Below the pieces are notes generated by a model. That model made no database searches and was not told the DNA's origin. It saw only the letters and a list, made by a program, of their open reading frames with translations. Below are positions 61,349 through 64,000 of a DNA stretch of 64,000 bases, in pieces (within the stretch, counting starts at the first letter, position 1; each line of letters starts with the position of its first letter). Source of the DNA: Neobittarella massiliensis (ex Bilen et al. 2018) (GTDB lineage: Bacteria; Bacillota; Clostridia; Oscillospirales; Ruminococcaceae); assembly GCF_900289145.1 (NCBI RefSeq), contig NZ_OKQO01000005.1, forward strand, positions 62,001 to 126,000. Reading direction: 5' to 3'. The position numbers and the translations under genes are program-made.

Positions 61349-61957
61349 ATGGAGTACATAAAAGATTTAATAATCGCAATAGGTGGTGGAACTACCGCTC
61401 TAATAGCTTTGCTTACAATATTTAAGGCACTATTTATGAAATTTTTTGAAAGAGTTATAGATACTGCTTTTGAAAAAAATATTGAAAAGTACAAAAATGT
61501 GCTTACACGCTCTACGACTGCTTTTGAAATTCTATTGGATAAAGAACTTGACTTTTACACTAACAGTGACCCATTATTTGCAGAAGTAATCGTTTTAGTA
61601 CAAGATTTGGTTTACTATTCAAGTTCTGATGATAAGATGGACTATGAATTTCAGCGTAAAAATTATAAACAATGCTTCTTGAGGTATTGTGAATTAATCA
61701 AAGAAATAAAAGAAAAAACGCTGGTACACCAAGTTTACCTACCTAGAACGATATTTATGGAGTGTTCAAATATCGTATCACAAATGCAAGAAGGGCTGCA
61801 ACATTGGAAGTTGGTTGCTGATGTAGTTTTTAACCTATCTACTGAAAAAATAGATACTATAAAATCAAATGAATTAAGTGATAATATTTTACGACAAATT
61901 GCATTAGCAGAAACTCTGATTAAAGCTAGGCTAACTACCTTATCAAATATCAACTGA
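61349..61957 (+). CDS. Membrane-anchored helical protein, insert cargo, unknown function
   Basis: 202 residues from the ATG at 61349, after GGGGGTAATT. N-terminal hydrophobic helix (about 5-30, LIIAIGGGTTALIALLTIF), followed by a long helical, coiled-coil-like region rich in Lys, Glu and aromatic residues (FERVIDTAFEKNIEKYKNVL), with several Cys and a C-terminal helix. The AT-rich codon use marks it as foreign. The general plan, one TM helix plus helical cytoplasmic part, recalls poorly known proteins of defence and mobile islands, but no family was recognised. It is the only gene of the insert. Confidence 0.75.
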   Translation: MEYIKDLIIAIGGGTTALIALLTIFKALFMKFFERVIDTAFEKNIEKYKNVLTRSTTAFEILLDKELDFYTNSDPLFAEVIVLVQDLVYYSSSDDKMDYEFQRKNYKQCFLRYCELIKEIKEKTLVHQVYLPRTIFMECSNIVSQMQEGLQHWKLVADVVFNLSTEKIDTIKSNELSDNILRQIALAETLIKARLTTLSNIN

Positions 61958-61989
61958 TTTAAAACAATAAAGAATACATCATTGCTTAG

Positions 61990-62025
61990 AAAAGCAGTAA
62001 ATCATATACGATTTACTGCTTTTTT
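61990..62025 (+). terminator. Terminator of the insert gene
   Basis: AAAGCAGTAAATC pairs with GATTTACTGCTTT (13 bp, 6-nt loop) followed by T residues, next to the right insertion boundary. Confidence 0.9.
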
Positions 62026-62723
62026 CAGGTATAAAAAACATATCTCTCACTATATCGGTCCCCTCTCCTCCGTGATCGAGCTGGGGTGTGGCACCGGTTA
62101 TTATGCCATGTACTTTTCTGCGCAGTGCAAAACCTACGTCGGCGTGGACCTGACGCCAGAAAACATCGAGCTCCTCAATCAAAAGGCGGCAGCCCGAGGG
62201 CTTAATAATGTGACTGGCGTCGTCGGAGACGCCACAACACTAAACGGCATCCCCAGCGCTTCATTTGATGTCGTCCTAGTGTCTCGGGCCCCTCTATCAC
62301 CTGCCGCCAAACGAGAGAGAGCTGGTCTTTGCCGAATGTCACCGCATCTGTAAAAGCAGTGGGATCGCAGTATTTGCCTACATCAGCAAAGTCGGGGCAT
62401 ATGCCGGGGCCTGTATACACGATGATCTGCGGGCGAACTACCCCAACGCCAGCGCCAACCGACAGGTGCTGCAGAAAGGCACCGACGATCTGCATCCGGG
62501 TCTGTTTTTCTACACCATGCCAGAAGAAATAGAGCTTGTCGCCGCCGCACACGGCTTTGCCAAGATCAAAGATCTGGGAACGGACTTTTTTATCACCAAA
62601 AGCGTCGTGGATGCCATGAGCGACGAGAAGTTTGCGCTGCTAAGACCGCTGCTGGACCAAATGGCTTTCCACGAGTCCTGTACCGGTATGAGCAATCACG
62701 CGGTACTGGTATGCCAAAAGTCA

Positions 62724-63085
62724 CCGCCGTCCCAGCAGCAGGTATCGTGCCTCTCGGCGCATATTCCGGCCGGTCTCACACCGCCCAGTCGGCTCTGCTC
62801 TCCCCCGCCTCCAAACACCGGCGGAGCTATCTGCATGTCGCCGATAGCCCCGCCGGTGTTTTCCGTCATCTCCCTGGCGGCGGTGCCGCCCGGGCACCGC
62901 GTCTTTTTACAGTGTTCCGCTGCAGGCAGGATAGTGCCTACCCAACGGGGCCCGGCACGCCCGGTCGGCCGGCCCATCGCGGTCTGTCGCCGGGCAGCTC
63001 CTTTTTATTGCGGCAATCTCTATCTCCCCCGCCTACCGTTTTTCACCCGGCTCCCAGGCGCCGCGCCGTCTCCCTAACAGCAAAA
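62724..63085. other. Gene-free spacer after the methyltransferase remnant
   Basis: About 360 bp between the remnant's coding-like end and the next terminator. The frame stays open to 63077 but becomes Pro/Ala-rich without family features, so it is probably non-coding. Confidence 0.5.
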
Positions 63086-63110
63086 AGGGCCGCCCTCTGT
63101 GGGCGGCCCT
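63086..63110 (-). terminator. Intrinsic terminator
   Basis: AGGGCCGCCC pairs with GGGCGGCCCT; the minus strand continues into TTTTTGC. It ends the hypothetical gene at 63148-63654. Confidence 0.88.
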
Positions 63111-63147
63111 CTCTTATAAGATCGTCGTCAAATACCCCCACCCGGCC

Positions 63148-63654
63148 TCAGCTCTCCAGCACGCAGCTCATCCAGCAGCCGGTCTGATCAGGGGTAAACA
63201 GCACCTTCGAAAAGGCGCGGCTCTTCACCAGCTCATCGGCGATGGCCCGCCCCTGTACCACGTCTGCACCGGGCAAAAAAAAGCGCAGCGCCCCATCTTT
63301 GCACTGGATATCGCGGATGTCGCAGTCGGGCGGCACCGCCTTGAGGATATCCAAAAAGCCGATGGTCAGGTACTGGGGCGAGGCCCGCACCTGCAGCGTG
63401 GCCTCACCCACGGCGTCGGTGTAGTCAAAAAACAGGCCCACGATATCCTTGCGGTCCGACAGGATCTTCAGGTAGGGCCGCGGGTCCACCTCGCTCTCTA
63501 AAAACACCCGCACCGTCTTTACAGTGTTGCCCAGGGTAGAGCGCTCAATGGCGGTGGCCACCGAGCGGGTGGAGCAGAGCACGCACACCAGCGACAGCGC
63601 GCAAAAGCACAGTCCCACCAGGTAGAGGCCCACGCCCCGCTGCCAGTTTTTCAA
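63148..63654 (-). CDS. Hypothetical membrane-anchored protein
   Basis: 168 residues. A single N-terminal helix (about 7-27, VGLYLVGLCFCALSLVCVLC) is followed by a soluble domain with VRVFLESEVDPRPYLKIL, IVGLFFDYTDAVGEATLQV and LRFFLPGADVVQGRAIADEL. No family recognised. Start TTG 63654, 9 nt after GGAGG. It ends at a strong terminator and lies 100 bp after the stop of the ABC-F gene, whose transcript it might share. Confidence 0.7.
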   Translation of the reverse strand: MKNWQRGVGLYLVGLCFCALSLVCVLCSTRSVATAIERSTLGNTVKTVRVFLESEVDPRPYLKILSDRKDIVGLFFDYTDAVGEATLQVRASPQYLTIGFLDILKAVPPDCDIRDIQCKDGALRFFLPGADVVQGRAIADELVKSRAFSKVLFTPDQTGCWMSCVLES

Positions 63655-63752
63655 CGCCCACCACCTCCCCTATGTCTCTGTGGCCCCGGCACCGCCGGTG
63701 TTACCAGTATACCCTGCGCCGCACCTGATTATGGGCGTTTTTTGCGATAGAA

Positions 63753-64000
63753 CTACTCGGCCAGCTCGGCCCACTGCTCCATGTGCTGTTCCAGCAGCTG
63801 TTTTTGCTGTTCCAGCTGGGTGGTCAGCTCGGCCAGCTGCTGGTAGTCTGTCTGCACCTCAGGCTGCTGCAGCTGCTCTTCCAGCGCGGCGATCTGCCGC
63901 TCGCACGCCTCGATATCCCGCTCGGCCGCCGCCAGCTTGGCACGGCGCTGGGCGGCGTCGCGGCGGGCCTGCTTCGAGGAGCGGTAGCTGGCCGCACCCC
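63753..64000 (-). CDS. Probable ABC-F ATPase, C-terminal end only
   Basis: 82 C-terminal codons, cut by the window edge. The sequence is a Gln/Glu/Leu-rich coiled coil (RRDAAQRRAKLAAAERDIEA, then QIAALEEQLQQPEV and LEQQKQLLEQHMEQWAEL). This form is typical of the C-terminal extension of ABC-F proteins such as Uup, which act on ribosomes. No ATPase domain is visible, so the family assignment rests on this tail alone. Confidence 0.6.
   Translation of the reverse strand, partial: GAASYRSSKQARRDAAQRRAKLAAAERDIEACERQIAALEEQLQQPEVQTDYQQLAELTTQLEQQKQLLEQHMEQWAELAE

Larger units (their letters stand above)
61320..62032 (+). mobile_element. AT-rich insertion carrying one gene, inside the methyltransferase
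   Basis: Both ends fall inside one codon frame of the methyltransferase: ...TTTTATTAT | insert | AAAAAACAT. At most a 3-bp TAT duplication is visible. The insert is roughly 30 percent GC in a GC-rich surrounding, begins ATTAGAATTTAAAC and ends after a terminator at TTTTTTCAGG. No terminal inverted repeats and no transposase, integrase or reverse transcriptase were found. It holds a single gene (61349-61957). Deletion of some target bases cannot be excluded. Confidence 0.75.
61221..62723 (+). pseudogene. Class I SAM-dependent methyltransferase, interrupted and frameshifted
   Basis: The first part (61221-61319) starts with AGGAGG and ATG: MSSNEKAVTAHYRDTGEEHR, ending ELEFYY. It resumes at 62033 with KKHISHYIGPLSS and VIELGCGTGYYAMYF, the SAM-binding motif, then VGVDLTPENIELLNQKAA and GDATTLNGIPSASFDVVLV. 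A one-base insertion near 62279 moves it to the next frame (GPLYHLPPNERELVFAECHR and onward to HAVLVCQK at about 62718). Between the parts lies an AT-rich insert of about 713 bp. No functional methyltransferase should be made, and the 3' end also lacks a natural stop. Confidence 0.88.

Overview
The window looks like a chromosomal segment of a GC-rich, low-GC-lineage (Firmicutes) gut-type Clostridia, probably Oscillospirales-like. This is inferred from a glmS ribozyme, a CIRCE element before hsp20, strong AGGAGG Shine-Dalgarno sites, many GTG/TTG starts, DUF5685 and J-protein neighbours, BMP-family lipoproteins and an I-C-like CRISPR repeat. No rRNA or tRNA gene was seen.

Layout. 1-5.7 kb: five inosine/uridine-type nucleoside hydrolase paralogs (one cut by the window edge, one with a degraded active site) around a polysaccharide deacetylase. 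Two of them are translationally coupled to a MATE exporter whose 5' leader carries an intrinsic terminator. 7.5-12.7 kb: FtsX-type ABC transporter with a short-sensor histidine kinase and OmpR-type regulator; the same palindrome lies before both transcription units. 12.8-13.5 kb: about 153-bp tandem repeats. 13.9-19.1 kb: DUF5685 protein, Cys-rich J-protein, membrane protein, small unknowns, a Cro/CI-type regulator, an orphan five-repeat CRISPR array and a TfoX-C protein. 19.3-21.4 kb: glmS with its ribozyme. 21.5-28.7 kb: dTDP-rhamnose genes (rfbA, D, B, C), a Wzm/Wzt-type exporter and a two-domain glycosyltransferase.

29.7-42.7 kb: ribose pyranase, a complete nucleoside ABC importer (ATPase and two permeases) and five BMP/PnrA-like binding lipoproteins in a row. 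Three of these lie on an exact 1509-bp period, and the middle one is a chimera of its neighbours. 43-49.7 kb: DegV, NhaC antiporter, small proteins, a nuclease-fold hydrolase and CIRCE-controlled Hsp20. 50-52.5 kb: Gx transporter, ApbE flavin transferase and an FMN-binding lipoprotein. 53.7-59.8 kb: degenerate PfkB kinase, LacI repressor and two paralogous MFS carriers, with matching LacI-type operators before repressor and carriers. 61.2-62.7 kb: a methyltransferase gene broken by an AT-rich single-gene insert and by a frameshift. The window ends in the C-terminus of a probable ABC-F protein.

Together the nucleoside importer, its set of binding proteins, the hydrolases and RbsD outline a large capacity for scavenging nucleosides: import, cleavage to base and ribose, ribose entry into metabolism. 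The most unusual items are the disrupted methyltransferase with its cargo gene, the recombinant BMP array, the 153-bp repeats and the terminator-bearing leader of the MATE/hydrolase operon.
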